64,000 nt of DNA from NCBI GenBank assembly GCA_937879855.1, contig CALFMO010000067.1, positions 185,265 through 249,264 of the forward strand, written 5' to 3'. Made by a program: the position numbers and the translations under genes. Positions 44,003 through 54,600 of this stretch are shown piece by piece; position 1 is the first letter of the stretch; each line of letters begins with the position of its first letter. This DNA comes from an uncultured Acidobacteriaceae bacterium. GTDB taxonomy: Bacteria > Acidobacteriota > Terriglobia > Terriglobales > Acidobacteriaceae. The notes under the pieces are model-generated. The model made no database searches. It was not told the origin of the DNA and saw only the letters and a list, made by a program, of their open reading frames with translations.

Positions 44003-47000
44003 CTACGACTTCAGGGCCTTAATGCGCTCGGCAACGTCGCGGTAGTCGATGTTGGTGCCGTAAACGTCCATGAAGTGGCGCAGCGCAGAAGGCTTGTCGC
44101 CGGCGGTTTCGTAGGCAGAGGCCAGTTCATAATGCAGCGCCACGCGGGTTTCCCCGTCGATGCCAGGCACATTGAGAGCCTTGTCGTACCACCGGACTGC
44201 AGCTTCGGGCACACCTTTCTCGAGAAAGCACTGTGCCAGCCAGGTGTAGGTCTGCATGATTTGCGGGAACGGCTTCCCGTGATCGAAGGAATGGCAGGCC
44301 TTTTGCAACTCTCCAATCGCCTCATCGAGCAGTCCCATTTCGCGGAAGGCAATGCCGAGATTGTAGTGCGTTTCGGGATCTTCATCGGTGGCAGCGGAGT
44401 CGGCCTCGAGATCCTGCTTGAGTTCGCCAAACATTTCCGCGAGATCGACCCCCGCCTCGTCGCCAAATGGAGAAGCCTTGCCGGCGGGTCGGGGCGCGGG
44501 CGCATGCGGCGGAATCGCAGGCGGCTTGGACGCATTGGAAGCCGGCGCGTTCCAGGCAACTGATGCAGCTGCTGCCGGCGCGGACGGCGCGATTGGGTTC
44601 GCAGAAGCCGAAGCCGCGGCGCTCGCGGCCATCGGCTGGGTCGCTGCCGGTGCCACGGTTGCCGGACGGATTGGCCCGGGCGTGAAAGCAGGAGCCGCAG
44701 TCGGAATAGGTCTTGGCGTGGGCTGTGCAACAGGAGCTGGAGTCGGCCGAGCGAGAGGAGCGCCCTGCAGGAAGTCTTCGCCAAGGGACGCTTCGATGTC
44801 GGCGACAAACTCTCCCAGCACCGGTGCGGTTTCCTGTGGCACCGCAGCGGGTTCGGTACGTGCGGCCGGAACAGCCTCGCGTGCTGCAGGCTTAATCACG
44901 GCCCTGGCAGCAGCAGGCGCGGCTGCCTTTCCCGACGCTGGCACAAAGCCGTCGCCCAACGAAGTTTCAAGGTCGGAAACAAATTCTTTCAGAACGGCAG
45001 GTTCGGGTTGAACTTCAGGCTCCGGAACGGGAGGCGCGGGCTTGCTCTTGACCGGAGTTTCCGCGACGATCGGCATTTCCTGGACCGGCGGCTTCGCCGC
45101 GACAGGCGCAGGTTTTTCAACCGCAGCTGGAACTTCCTCAACCGGAGTTTTCTCAACCTCGACTTCGAGCTCCGGAACATCGTCGTCGGTGGTGAGTTCT
45201 TCAACCTCCGGCTCGGCTGCGGCAGGCGCTGCTTCTTCGGCCGGTTGCGTTGCAGCCTCGATTTCGGCGCGGAGCTCGTCCAGTTTCGCCTGATCATTGG
45301 TCAGGGTCTGCAACTTGGCCAATGCCGCCATGGCCTGTGCGGGCATGCCATGAGCGACGTAAAAACGGATTTCATCGATGGTCTCAGTCGCCTTGGCCGA
45401 CTCAACAATCTCCTCTGGGGCGACGTTCTTGCCGACCTCGACGGCAGTCTCGTCGGCCGCCGGGGCATCGGCCTCGACCGTAATAGCGTCATCCCACTCC
45501 GAGGAGAGATCGATTTCCGCCGACGATTCAGCCAGCTCTGGCGCGGGCGTGCTGGACGATTCTTCACTTACCGAAAACTCGGGTTCGATTGGTTTTTCGG
45601 GAGTTTTGCCCGCCGCCTTGGCGGTCGTGGGCCAGGCAGAAGCGGCTTTCGCCTCTTCCAGGAGCTTTTCCGTCCTCTCCTCTTCTCGAATTGCTTCGGG
45701 GGAATCTTCCTCGATGGCAAACTCCGGCACCTCATCCGCTGGCTGGTCTTCCTCGATGGCATTGACGTTCTTCGCTCCAGCGTGCGGCGCAGCCTCCGCG
45801 ACCATGGGAGCTTCGGCGGATGCGCCCGGAGCCGAAATCGACGTTCGTTCTTCGTAGCGTTGGGCCAGGTCCCCGTAGCGAGTAGCTTCGTCGGGATGCT
45901 CGGCTTCGGAGTAGATGCGCTGCAGGGTGCGGCAGCAGATTGCCGCTTCGGCAAAGCGGCCGTCGCGAGTATGCAGTGCCGCGAGACGCTGGTTGATGCG
46001 AAGATCGTCGGGCGCCATCGGCACAGCGGCGATCAGCGGGCCGAGTGCCTTCGCCGGCATGTTGTAGGAAATGAAAAGTTCAGCATCGGTCAAAGCGGAG
46101 CGGACCGCAAGCGAAACTTCGTCGGAGTAATGCTGGTGAATCGCAGGCGCTGTGGCTTCGAGATCCTCCAGGATTACGACCGCTTCTTCGGCGCTAATCA
46201 CCTTATTGCCGGTGCCGCCGCCGCTGATCTGGCCCACCACCTGCTGGTAGTTCTGCATGTGCAGCGGGTTCGCCGGTTCCACCGTGGCCAGCTTCTGGTA
46301 AAGATCGCGCGAGCGCTCCAGGTCTCCAGACTGCACACTGGCATGTGCGAGCAGTTCCATGACTTCACTGACGTGGGTCGTGTCCTGGGCCTTCTTAAAC
46401 AGATCCAGCAACTTTTGCAGGCAATCCGGATTGTCGCGCACGTGCCCGATGATGGCGTGTAAACTGTCGCGCACTTTATCCGAATTTTCTGCCAGCAATC
46501 GCTCCGCATGTTGGTCGAAAACCTGTAGCGCATTCTCATACTGCCCGGCCTGCATCAGCGCATCCGCAAAGCTGGAAATCGCGGCGAGGTCGTTGTGCAT
46601 GCTTAACAGCTTGCTGGCGACGCCTCCCGCCTCAGACAGTTGTCCAGTCTGCAAGTACCCCTTAAGAAGATCGCGCAGGCCATCCGGATGGGAATCGATA
46701 TCGGCAATTTTTTGCAGCGCCGCCACTGCTTCCGCGGCGTCGCCGGACTCGATCAGATTCTTGCCTTGCATCAGCAAGGCATAGGTATTGCCGGGATCCA
46801 GTTTCAGCATGCGCTGCAGAATTGCCTCGGCCTCGCCGAGCGACCCCTTGGAGCGCAGGCTTTCCGCCGCAGCCGAGAAAATCTGCCAGGCGTCCGTCTT
46901 CTTGTTCAGCCGGACATACACTTCCGCCAGCCGCACCCGCATGCTGCTATTGTCCGGATCCATCTCCAGGATCTTCTGGAAGATGCGGACCGCGTGCTCC

Positions 47001-47392
47001 AGTTCGTTGGCTTTGAGGAATTCTTCTGCGACCTGCAAGTACTGCGCGCGGGCGTCGTTGAAAAGGCCCTGTTGCGAGTACAGCTCTGCCAATTTCAGCA
47101 GGCTCTCGAGTGAGGGCTGAAGCTTGCAGATCTTCTTGTACATCGCAATGGCTTTGACCGTGAAACCCTGGCTGGCATAGGCATCGCCAACGGTTTTGAA
47201 ACACATCGTGGCTTTATCGGTCTCGCCGAGGCGGGTATAGAGGTCCCCGACGGTGTTGGTAACCGTCAGATCCTTGGAATCATTTTTCAGGATTTTTTCG
47301 TATTCGGCGATGGCATTCTGGATCTTGCCCTGCTGGACGTACTTCTCCGCATTGCTAAGAACCTTTTGCTTGTTGAAGCCAAACAACGCCAT
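44003..47392 (-). CDS. Large tetratricopeptide-repeat protein
   Basis: A 1129-residue TPR protein. The N-terminal ~500 residues hold many TPR-like units (AIAEYEKILKNDSKDLTVTN; NVYVRLNKKTDA-type spacing such as EVYVRLNKKTDAWQIF). A long Ala/Pro/Glu-rich region follows (about 540-980), and a last TPR group (ETHYNLGIAFREMGLLDEAI) lies near 1015-1110. No signal peptide, so a cytoplasmic scaffold is likely. The Glu/Pro-rich middle is probably disordered. Partner unknown. Confidence 0.88.
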   Translation of the reverse strand: MALFGFNKQKVLSNAEKYVQQGKIQNAIAEYEKILKNDSKDLTVTNTVGDLYTRLGETDKATMCFKTVGDAYASQGFTVKAIAMYKKICKLQPSLESLLKLAELYSQQGLFNDARAQYLQVAEEFLKANELEHAVRIFQKILEMDPDNSSMRVRLAEVYVRLNKKTDAWQIFSAAAESLRSKGSLGEAEAILQRMLKLDPGNTYALLMQGKNLIESGDAAEAVAALQKIADIDSHPDGLRDLLKGYLQTGQLSEAGGVASKLLSMHNDLAAISSFADALMQAGQYENALQVFDQHAERLLAENSDKVRDSLHAIIGHVRDNPDCLQKLLDLFKKAQDTTHVSEVMELLAHASVQSGDLERSRDLYQKLATVEPANPLHMQNYQQVVGQISGGGTGNKVISAEEAVVILEDLEATAPAIHQHYSDEVSLAVRSALTDAELFISYNMPAKALGPLIAAVPMAPDDLRINQRLAALHTRDGRFAEAAICCRTLQRIYSEAEHPDEATRYGDLAQRYEERTSISAPGASAEAPMVAEAAPHAGAKNVNAIEEDQPADEVPEFAIEEDSPEAIREEERTEKLLEEAKAASAWPTTAKAAGKTPEKPIEPEFSVSEESSSTPAPELAESSAEIDLSSEWDDAITVEADAPAADETAVEVGKNVAPEEIVESAKATETIDEIRFYVAHGMPAQAMAALAKLQTLTNDQAKLDELRAEIEAATQPAEEAAPAAAEPEVEELTTDDDVPELEVEVEKTPVEEVPAAVEKPAPVAAKPPVQEMPIVAETPVKSKPAPPVPEPEVQPEPAVLKEFVSDLETSLGDGFVPASGKAAAPAAARAVIKPAAREAVPAARTEPAAVPQETAPVLGEFVADIEASLGEDFLQGAPLARPTPAPVAQPTPRPIPTAAPAFTPGPIRPATVAPAATQPMAASAAASASANPIAPSAPAAAASVAWNAPASNASKPPAIPPHAPAPRPAGKASPFGDEAGVDLAEMFGELKQDLEADSAATDEDPETHYNLGIAFREMGLLDEAIGELQKACHSFDHGKPFPQIMQTYTWLAQCFLEKGVPEAAVRWYDKALNVPGIDGETRVALHYELASAYETAGDKPSALRHFMDVYGTNIDYRDVAERIKALKS

Positions 47393-47807
47393 AGAAGTGC
47401 GTGCTCCAGAACCTGGTTATCGACGCAAAACTCGTTGAACGTTAAGGGGAAATGCTCCCGCGCGTACTGGTCCGAAGGTCATCCCATATATTGCCAGATG
47501 GACCTGCCGGACAGGCCAATTGTACGTCTGGACGTCATGAACCGCATGGTTACCAAGGGTTACCGGAAGGGAGTGTACGAAAGGGTTACGAAGGGAACCA
47601 GCAGGCGAAATACCGTAGCGCCGGCACGTTACCGACTATTCTGAGGGCCTAGCCTGAGCTTGTACGAAAGGGGCCGTCCTCGCCCTCAGGGCAGGCGTCA
47701 TTTTGCGGCTGCTACTCTTCTAGTATGAATGGGCGATAGCACGTTTGCCGCCTAGGATGTATTTTTCCGAAACTGCGGATTCAAACTTTGAGGGGACAAG
47801 AGCAACC
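47393..47807. other. Gap between TPR gene and AhpD-like selenoprotein
   Basis: This 415-base gap holds a degenerate GTAGCGCCGGC-type repeat (about 47612-47700) and short near-repeats around 47550-47600 (GGGTTACCGGAAGGG and GGGTTACGAAGGGAA). No gene is supported. Promoters for the divergent genes must lie here but none is convincing. Confidence 0.5.
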
Positions 47808-48374
47808 ATGACTTGGATTCGAACTGTATCGCTGTCTGAGGCCGACGAAAAACTACGGCAGGCGATTGAAGGCGAAAAGCGACTTTACCCGAAGGAGTAT
47901 GGCGATCCGGTGCATCCGGACCCGTCAGGGGCTTCGGCGATTGTAGGATCGCATACGCTCATTCCCGACGCGCTCTATCACGCTTTCAGCACCTTCGGGG
48001 CCCTCATGTCGCCCGACCTTCCGCTGGAGCGGCGGCAGCACGAGATGATCGCCACCATGGTCTCGGTAACCAACCGGTGCGTCTATTGAATCGAGTCACA
48101 CGCAGAGTTTCTGCGCCGGGTGACGTTGGATAAAGCTTTGGTGGAGGCGCTGCAGAAGGACTACACCACCGCGCCAATTTCAGCCCAGGATCGCGTGATG
48201 CTCGATTACGTGGTCAAGCTGACCAAGGATGCCACAAAGGTTCAGAAAAACGACACCGAAGCACTTCGAGCGGCGGGATTCGATGATCGCGGGATTCTGC
48301 AGATCACGCTGATTGCCTCCTGGTTCAACTACATCAACCGCGTGGCAGACGCGCTGGGTGTAGGGCGCGAGTAA
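47808..48374 (+). CDS. AhpD-like selenoprotein with CxxU active site
   Basis: A 188-residue AhpD/peroxidase-related protein if the TGA at 48087-48089 is read as selenocysteine (Sec94). The reading frame continues after it with the family sequence: TNRCVY-U-IESHAEFLRR, where relatives carry a second cysteine (CxYC). After TGA the protein continues with a normal C-terminal half (ITLIASWFNYINRVADALGVG). ATG 47808 (MTWIRTVSLSEAD) fits the family start. A hairpin of SECIS type follows the TGA (48095-48124), and selB is in the window. Alternative: a nonsense mutation in a TGC/TGT codon, but the hairpin argues against it. Confidence 0.85.
48095..48124 (+). promoter_or_regulatory. SECIS-type hairpin of the AhpD-like gene
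   Basis: GTCAC (48095-48099) pairs with GTGAC (48120-48124). Inside, CGCAG (48101-48105) pairs with CTGCG (48111-48115) around the loop AGTTT (48106-48110). It begins six bases after the TGA, with loop G-T at bases 18-19. The AGTTT loop is identical to that of the formate dehydrogenase SECIS (29164-29168). Confidence 0.8.
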
Positions 48375-48401
48375 CCCGGCGCTTTACCACGATTGCACGA
48401 T

Positions 48402-48848
48402 TCACGATTTGAGCGGGACGCTGTAGTGGGATGCCACCACCTGCCATTTGCCGTGGATCTTCATCCAGACATCGGTGAGACGATCGTGATATTCGTAGCG
48501 CTTGCCGTTGGACTCTCCTCGTTCGTAGTACGCACCTGTCACAATCGCGGTATCGCCGTGGATTCGGACCTTTAAGTCGGATTGTTCAGCCACCTCTACC
48601 TTCACCGAGGAGTCCGCTGTGTGGCTGATGTAGCCGGCCTTGCTGAACGTGCTGCCATCTTCGACCGTGATGACGAAGTCCTCGGCTAACAGCGACGACA
48701 ACATGTCGATGCTGTGCTGTTTGTAGGATTCGGTCCACTTCATTTCCAGAGCACGAATCGTGGCGGCGTCTGATTTCTCCTGCGCGGCCAGACCGACGGA
48801 CACAACCAGCAGACTGAGGATCAGAGCAGAGTTTCTTTGGGGGAGCAT
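48402..48848 (-). CDS. Exported SnoaL/NTF2-like (DUF4440-type) protein
   Basis: A 148-residue protein from ATG 48848; a GTG at 48863 would add five residues. A signal sequence (ALILSLLVVSVGLAAQE) leads into the NTF2-like fold with MKWTESYKQHSIDMLSSLLAEDF and a terminal MKIHGKWQVVASHYSVPL. It converges on the AhpD-like selenoprotein gene. Function unknown. Confidence 0.8.
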   Translation of the reverse strand: MLPQRNSALILSLLVVSVGLAAQEKSDAATIRALEMKWTESYKQHSIDMLSSLLAEDFVITVEDGSTFSKAGYISHTADSSVKVEVAEQSDLKVRIHGDTAIVTGAYYERGESNGKRYEYHDRLTDVWMKIHGKWQVVASHYSVPLKS

Positions 48849-49040
48849 ATTTCTATTTCGCACAATCGGGTGGCTATGGCAAGTTCCTTCTATGGCCCCG
48901 ACCCTTATCGGGACGCAGGTCAGCTCAGGTGCAGCCGGTCTGAAAAGTGTAATGCTTCGCGCTCTTCGAACGAATCGTTAAACTAACTTCAGTTGCTGGC
49001 AGGCGCGGAATAAGAGTTTGCGACACCAGCGACGACTGCG

Positions 49041-51572
49041 ATGGCCGAATCAATAGCACAATTTTTCCAGGAAAATTTTCAGTCCCATCGGGAGGAGTGC
49101 GCCTACCGCCAGCACCGCGGATACCGGACCGAATCGTTCACCTACGGCCAGGTTCTCGAGACCGCTTTCGGCTTGGCGCGCGAATTGGAGACGCGGGGCA
49201 TCCCAAAGGGTGACCGCGTGATGCTGTGGGGCGAGAACTCCGCCGAGTGGGTCGCCGCCTTCTTCGGCTGCGCCCTTCGCGGCGTGGTCGTTGTGCCCAT
49301 GGATGACGGCTCCGCAGCCGATTTTGCGATGCGCGTGGTTCAGAAAGTCTCGGCAAAACTGCTGATCGCTTCGCGTCGGCATCTGCAGGAGTGCGCGGGA
49401 GCCGAGCCTGCGATCGCCAGTTTTAGCCTGGAGGATCTCGCACAAATTGCCGCCCGCCAGGGAGCGGCGCCGACAAATGTAGCGTTCGCACGCGGCGATG
49501 TCCTGCAAATTGTCTTCACTTCGGGCACCACGGCCGAACCCAAAGGCGTCGTCATCACGCACGGCAACGTTTTGGCCAACATCGCTCCACTGGAATGCGA
49601 AATGCAGGGTTACCTCAAATACGAGCGCCTCGTGCATCCGATTCGCTTCCTGAACCTGCTGCCGCTCAGTCACGTGTTTGGGCAATTCCTGGGGATGTTC
49701 CTGCCTCCATTGCTCGGCGGGACAGTGATTTTCCAGGAAGAGTTGAAGCCCTCGGAGGTACTGAACACGATCCGGCGCGAGCGCGTGTCGGTGCTGGCGA
49801 GTGTCCCGCGAGTGCTGCAATCGCTCAAACAGAAAATTGAACGGGATCTCGAAGACCGCGGAGAAACCGAATCCTTCCGCCGCCGCTTTCGGTCCTCTCA
49901 AGACCAACACTTTCTGCGACGGTGGTGGACCTTTCGTGCCGTTCACCGGCAGTTCGGCTGGAAGTTCTGGGCATTTATTTCGGGCGGCGCCGCCCTCGAC
50001 AGTGAAACTGAAGAGTTCTGGGGAAGACTCGGCTACGCCGTGATCCAGGGATACGGCCTGACGGAGACGACCTCGCTGATTAGCGTGAACCATCCCTTCC
50101 GCCTCGGCAAGGGATCGATCGGAAAAGTGTTGCCCGGCCGCGAAGTGAAGCTGGCCCAAGACGGTGAGATTTTGGTGCGCGGGGGCGGAGTAGCATCCGG
50201 ATATTGGGATGAGCACGGCGCACAGAAAGTCTCTGACCCGCAAGGCTGGTACCGCACCGGTGACATTGGCGCGCTCGATGAGGCGGGGAACCTTTATTTC
50301 AAGGGACGCAAGAAGGAAGTAATCGTCACGCCGGCTGGAAGGAATATTTATCCAGAGGATCTGGAAGCCGCGCTGCGCCGGCAACCGGAAGTGAAAGATT
50401 GTGTAGTGGTCGGAATCGAGCGCGGCGGGAATGCCGAGCCGTGTGCAGTGGTGATTCTGCGCGAAGATGCCCCGCTAGCAGAAGTGGTGCAAAGGGGGAA
50501 TCAATCGCTGGCCGAGTATCAACGAATGCGCCTGTGGGTTGAATGGCCGCAAGAGGATTTTCCGCGGACGAGCACACAGAAGCCACGACGTAACGTCATG
50601 CGCGATGTGGCGCAGGCGAAGTTGCTGCAGTTGGCTTCGGAGGATGGCTCGAACCGTCCGCTAGCGGAGTTGATCTCGCGCGTGACCGGACGGTCCGTCG
50701 GCGGCTTGCGCCAGGACGCGAGTCTCGATTCCGACCTGGGGCTGAGTTCGCTGGATCGCGTGGAATTGCTCAGCACGCTTGAGGACCGTTACCAGGTGGA
50801 CTTGAGCGAAACTCGTTTCAGCGCCGTGCAAACAGTCGAAGACCTGGAAAAAATGCTGCGTGGCGGCGCAGCGCCGAGCGCCGCATATCACTATCCAAAC
50901 TGGGCATTGCGCTGGCCTGTGACCTGGCTGCGTTTTCTGGCTCATTACCTGCTCATGCGGCCCGCAATCTTGTTGTTGGGCTGGCCGCGCATCGAAGGCC
51001 GCGAACACTTGCGCGAAGTGAAGGGACCTCTGCTGGTGATCTCGAATCATGTCGGAGATGTTGACCCGGGATTTATCTTAACCGCGCTGCCCGCGCGCTT
51101 TCGCCATCGGCTGGCCACGGCTACTGGCGGAGAGGCGTTGGAAGCCCTGCGAACTCCTCCTTCGGACCGCAATTTTTTTGGCCACACCTATGACCGCGTG
51201 CGCTGGATTCTGGGAGTCTCGCTGCTGAATTTATTTCCCCTGCCGCGCCAAGCCGGTTTTCGCCGCAGCTTCGCGTATGCCGGTGAGGCCGTGGATCGCG
51301 GCTACAGCGTGCTGGTCTTCCCCGAGGGTCGCCACACGACGGACGGAAAAATGAATCCCTTTCGCGCCGGAATCGGGTTGCTGGCTGAGAATCTCGGCAT
51401 CCCAGTCCTGCCCATGCGGATTGACGGACTGTTCGAAGTAAAACAAGCGGGCAAGAAGTTCGCGAAGCCGTGGGCGATCAGTGTTCGCATTGGAGAGCCG
51501 GTAAAATTTGCTCCCGGAACGGATCCGCAAAAGATTGCCGCAGAATTACAAAAAGCCGTGGAAGCGCTCTGA
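49041..51572 (+). CDS. Acyl-activating enzyme-ACP-acyltransferase fusion
   Basis: An 843-residue three-part protein. Residues 1-~550 are an AMP-forming acyl-CoA/ACP synthetase (TSGTTAEPKGVVITHGN, GYGLTET, YRTGDIGALDEAGNLYFKGRKKE). Residues ~560-630 are an acyl carrier protein with the phosphopantetheine serine in DSDLGLSSLDRVEL. Residues ~650-843 are a PlsC-like acyltransferase (NHVGDVD at the catalytic His, FPEGRHTTDG). The fusion would activate a fatty acid, load it on its own carrier and pass it to a lysophospholipid or similar acceptor, resembling E. coli Aas in concept. Confidence 0.93.
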   Translation: MAESIAQFFQENFQSHREECAYRQHRGYRTESFTYGQVLETAFGLARELETRGIPKGDRVMLWGENSAEWVAAFFGCALRGVVVVPMDDGSAADFAMRVVQKVSAKLLIASRRHLQECAGAEPAIASFSLEDLAQIAARQGAAPTNVAFARGDVLQIVFTSGTTAEPKGVVITHGNVLANIAPLECEMQGYLKYERLVHPIRFLNLLPLSHVFGQFLGMFLPPLLGGTVIFQEELKPSEVLNTIRRERVSVLASVPRVLQSLKQKIERDLEDRGETESFRRRFRSSQDQHFLRRWWTFRAVHRQFGWKFWAFISGGAALDSETEEFWGRLGYAVIQGYGLTETTSLISVNHPFRLGKGSIGKVLPGREVKLAQDGEILVRGGGVASGYWDEHGAQKVSDPQGWYRTGDIGALDEAGNLYFKGRKKEVIVTPAGRNIYPEDLEAALRRQPEVKDCVVVGIERGGNAEPCAVVILREDAPLAEVVQRGNQSLAEYQRMRLWVEWPQEDFPRTSTQKPRRNVMRDVAQAKLLQLASEDGSNRPLAELISRVTGRSVGGLRQDASLDSDLGLSSLDRVELLSTLEDRYQVDLSETRFSAVQTVEDLEKMLRGGAAPSAAYHYPNWALRWPVTWLRFLAHYLLMRPAILLLGWPRIEGREHLREVKGPLLVISNHVGDVDPGFILTALPARFRHRLATATGGEALEALRTPPSDRNFFGHTYDRVRWILGVSLLNLFPLPRQAGFRRSFAYAGEAVDRGYSVLVFPEGRHTTDGKMNPFRAGIGLLAENLGIPVLPMRIDGLFEVKQAGKKFAKPWAISVRIGEPVKFAPGTDPQKIAAELQKAVEAL

Positions 51573-51588
51573 GTAGCGCCGCGTAGAA

Positions 51589-51699
51589 GTAGCGCCGCCG
51601 TCCCGGCGGCTGTAGCGGGAGCGTCTCGCCCGCGCACCCGAGACGCCAGCGAATGCGAGCGCAATGCGCTCGCGACAGCCGGCAGGATGCCGGCGCTAC
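51589..51699. repeat. Repeat with 9-bp terminal inverted ends GTAGCGCCG
   Basis: Ends GTAGCGCCG (51589-51597) and CGGCGCTAC (51691-51699) are exact inverted repeats. The first 25 bases equal those at 31801. The middle differs and holds extra hairpins such as GCGAGCGCAATGCGCTCGC. No open frame inside. Size and ends resemble a short non-autonomous element. Confidence 0.8.
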
Positions 51700-54600
51700 T
51701 CTTCGTCGACTTGAGATTCTTCCTGATGCAGGTCTGCCTCCAACTTGACTTCAGGAACCTTAGATTCTCGCAGCACGCGATTGAGCGCGGGCAAATCCGT
51801 ATTCTTAAAATCCTTCCAACGCTTCAACACGTCGGCAGTGTCACGTTCGGTCGCCGCCAGAACTCCCATCTGAGGCGCTGTTGGTTCGGCATCCGCCTGC
51901 CATACCTGCGCGTACAGCGTATCAGCCTGACCGTTGACGCGGATGAGCGTTATTTCCTCTGAAGGCGGAGCCAGGAATCCGCCCGGTGTGCCAAGCAAAT
52001 CCGTCAGCTTCTTCTGAAAAGTTTCGACAGCTTCCTTTGTCGACGGGGCGTTCAGTTTTTCGAGTTGCTCGCGAATCGATCCACCCTGCCGTAGCGCTTG
52101 GTCAGTTTCAGTCATGATCGAAGCCAACCGCGTCTCGACCTGGAATTTCTTCTGCAACCCCACCGCTGACGTCTTAACGCGCGGGTCCATCTTGATGGTC
52201 AACGGCGCGGTGAAAGCTTTTCCGTCCACGGTGAGCCGCACGGAATAATTGCCCGGCAGTGCCGTCGGGCCCAGTGGGAATCGAGGCGTATCGTGCGGAA
52301 TCGCAGCGATCGGATAGTCATGGCGCGTGGAATCCGGCGCGGGATAATGCAGATCCCACACCCAGCGGTGCATTCCCGCCTCAGTGGAAAGTTTGCGCGG
52401 CTCGCGCACCCAGTAAAGCGGAATCAACTGTTTCTGTAATTCCTCCTCGCTCACATCCGGCTTGTCGGTATTGGAAAAGCGTCGAACCAAATGTCCCTGG
52501 CCATCGAGAATTTCGAGCATGACCGTCGAGGCCGCCCCGGGCAAATAGTAGTCAATGATCGCGCCGTCCGGCGGATTGGCCGCGGCTGGCTCGTCGGGCG
52601 GCAGCGGCGTATCGGTGTTCGTGTCCCGTTGAATTCGGTAAACAGGCGCGGGAGCGAACAAATGCACTGAACCAGCAAGCGCTGCCGAGGCCTCGCGTAG
52701 AGGCGCCATGTCGTCGAGTATCCAGAACGAGCGCCCGTGCGTCGCCACGATCAGATCGTTTTCATGGATCCACAGATCGCGCATCGAAGTGTGCGGCAGA
52801 TTCAGTTGCAGCGACTGCCAGTGGTCGCCGTCATCGAACGAAACCCAGACGGCATTCTCCGTTCCCGCAAATAACAATCCTTTGCGCACAGGATCTTCGC
52901 GCACCGTATCCACGGAGCCGAAGTCAGGCAGGCCCGCGGTGATCGCCTGCCACGTCTTCCCACCGTCGTGCGTCCGGTAAATGTAGGGATGAAGATCGTT
53001 AATGCGGAGCCGGCTTACCGAGGCGTACGCCGTCTCCTCGTCGAAATGCGATGCCGAAATTTGTGTGACCTTGCTCCATGCGGTGAGTTCTTTAGGCGTG
53101 ATGTCGGCCCAATTCTTTCCGCCATCATGGGTGATCCAAAGCTTGCCGTCGTCGGTGCCGGCCCACAGAGTATTCACCGCTTTGAACGACGGAGCGAGCG
53201 CATAAATGACGCCGCGTTTCTTGTCCGCGCCTTTGGGAACCAGCGTGCCGACGCTGGCCGGCACGCCCGGGTTCTCGCGGGTCAAGTCGGGGCTGATCGT
53301 CTGCCAGTTGTTCCCGCCATCGATGGTCTTGAATAGCACGTTGCTGGCGAAGTAAAGAACGTGCGGATCCACGGGAGAGAACATCAGCGGCTCGGTGCGG
53401 TCGGTGCGATACTTCGCGTCGCGCACCGGAATCGGCGTGACGATTTGCACTTGGCCCGTCGACCAGTGAAATTTCGAGACCTCAGTCCTGCCGCCTCCGT
53501 AAATCACATCCGGATCAAGAGGGTCGGGCGCGACGTAGCCATATTCGATAACGCCCACGGGATGCCAGTCGCGAAAGGTAATGGCGCCGTCATTGCCGCG
53601 GCTTAAAGTGCAGGCAGAGCCGCTCTCTTGCTGTCCTCCGCACACGCGGTAGGGAAACGTGTTCGTGGTAATCGCGTGATAGAACTGCGCCGTCGGCTGG
53701 TTGTACCACGAACTCCAACTCGCGCCCGCGTTCACCGTGACGATCGCGCCCTGGTCGCTGACAATCAGAATTATGTTGCCATTGTTGGGATTGATCCAAA
53801 GATTCTGGTAGTCGTCGCCGCCGGGGGCGCCGCGAAATCCCGACCAGGTTTTCCCGCCGTCCGTTGAACGCATCGTGACGGTGCTGACCACATAAAGCAG
53901 GTCGGGATTTTTCGGATCAACCTTGGGAATGGAAAGATCGCCGCCGCCGATGCGGCCCGCCGGTCGCGGATCAGTCGTGACCTGGTACCAGTTCTCGCCG
54001 GCATCGTCAGAGCGGTAGACACCGAGTTTCCCCGAAGCAATAGAGAGAGATGCATACAGCCGGCGCGGTTCGCTGGGCGAGATGGCAACATAGATTTGCG
54101 AGAGATCCTTCGGCAGGCCATTAGTCAAAGCATGCCAGGTGCTCCCGCCGTCGGTGGATTTGAAAAGTCCGCCGCCAGCTCCGTTGAATAAGTTGCCATC
54201 CTCCCACGGGCCCTCGCGCGCTTCCCACATCGAGGCATAAACGACGTCAGGATTCGTAGGGTCGATCTCCACATCAGAGCCGCCGATATTTTCGTCTTTG
54301 GAAATTACTTTCTGCCAAGTGCGCCCGCCGTCGATCGAGCGATAGATGCCACGCTCTTCGCTGGGTCCGTAAGGATGGCCGAGCACGGCCGCAAAAACGC
54401 GATTGGGATCGCGAGGATCGACGGCCAGCGCCGGAATCTGTTGTCCATCTGTCAAGCCTGGTAGATGCGTCCAGGTCTTGCCGGCATCTGTCGACTTGTA
54501 GATGCCATTGCCCACCGACAGATCGGGACGATGCAGACCCTCGCCGCTGCTGACGTAAACGATGTTGGGGTCTGAAGCAGCGACTGCGATCGCGCCAATC

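Noticed and set aside
45008..46462. 484-residue open frame on the plus strand
   Set aside because: It is antisense to the TPR protein and Arg/Phe/Gly-rich, as expected for the complement of an Ala/Glu/Pro-rich region.
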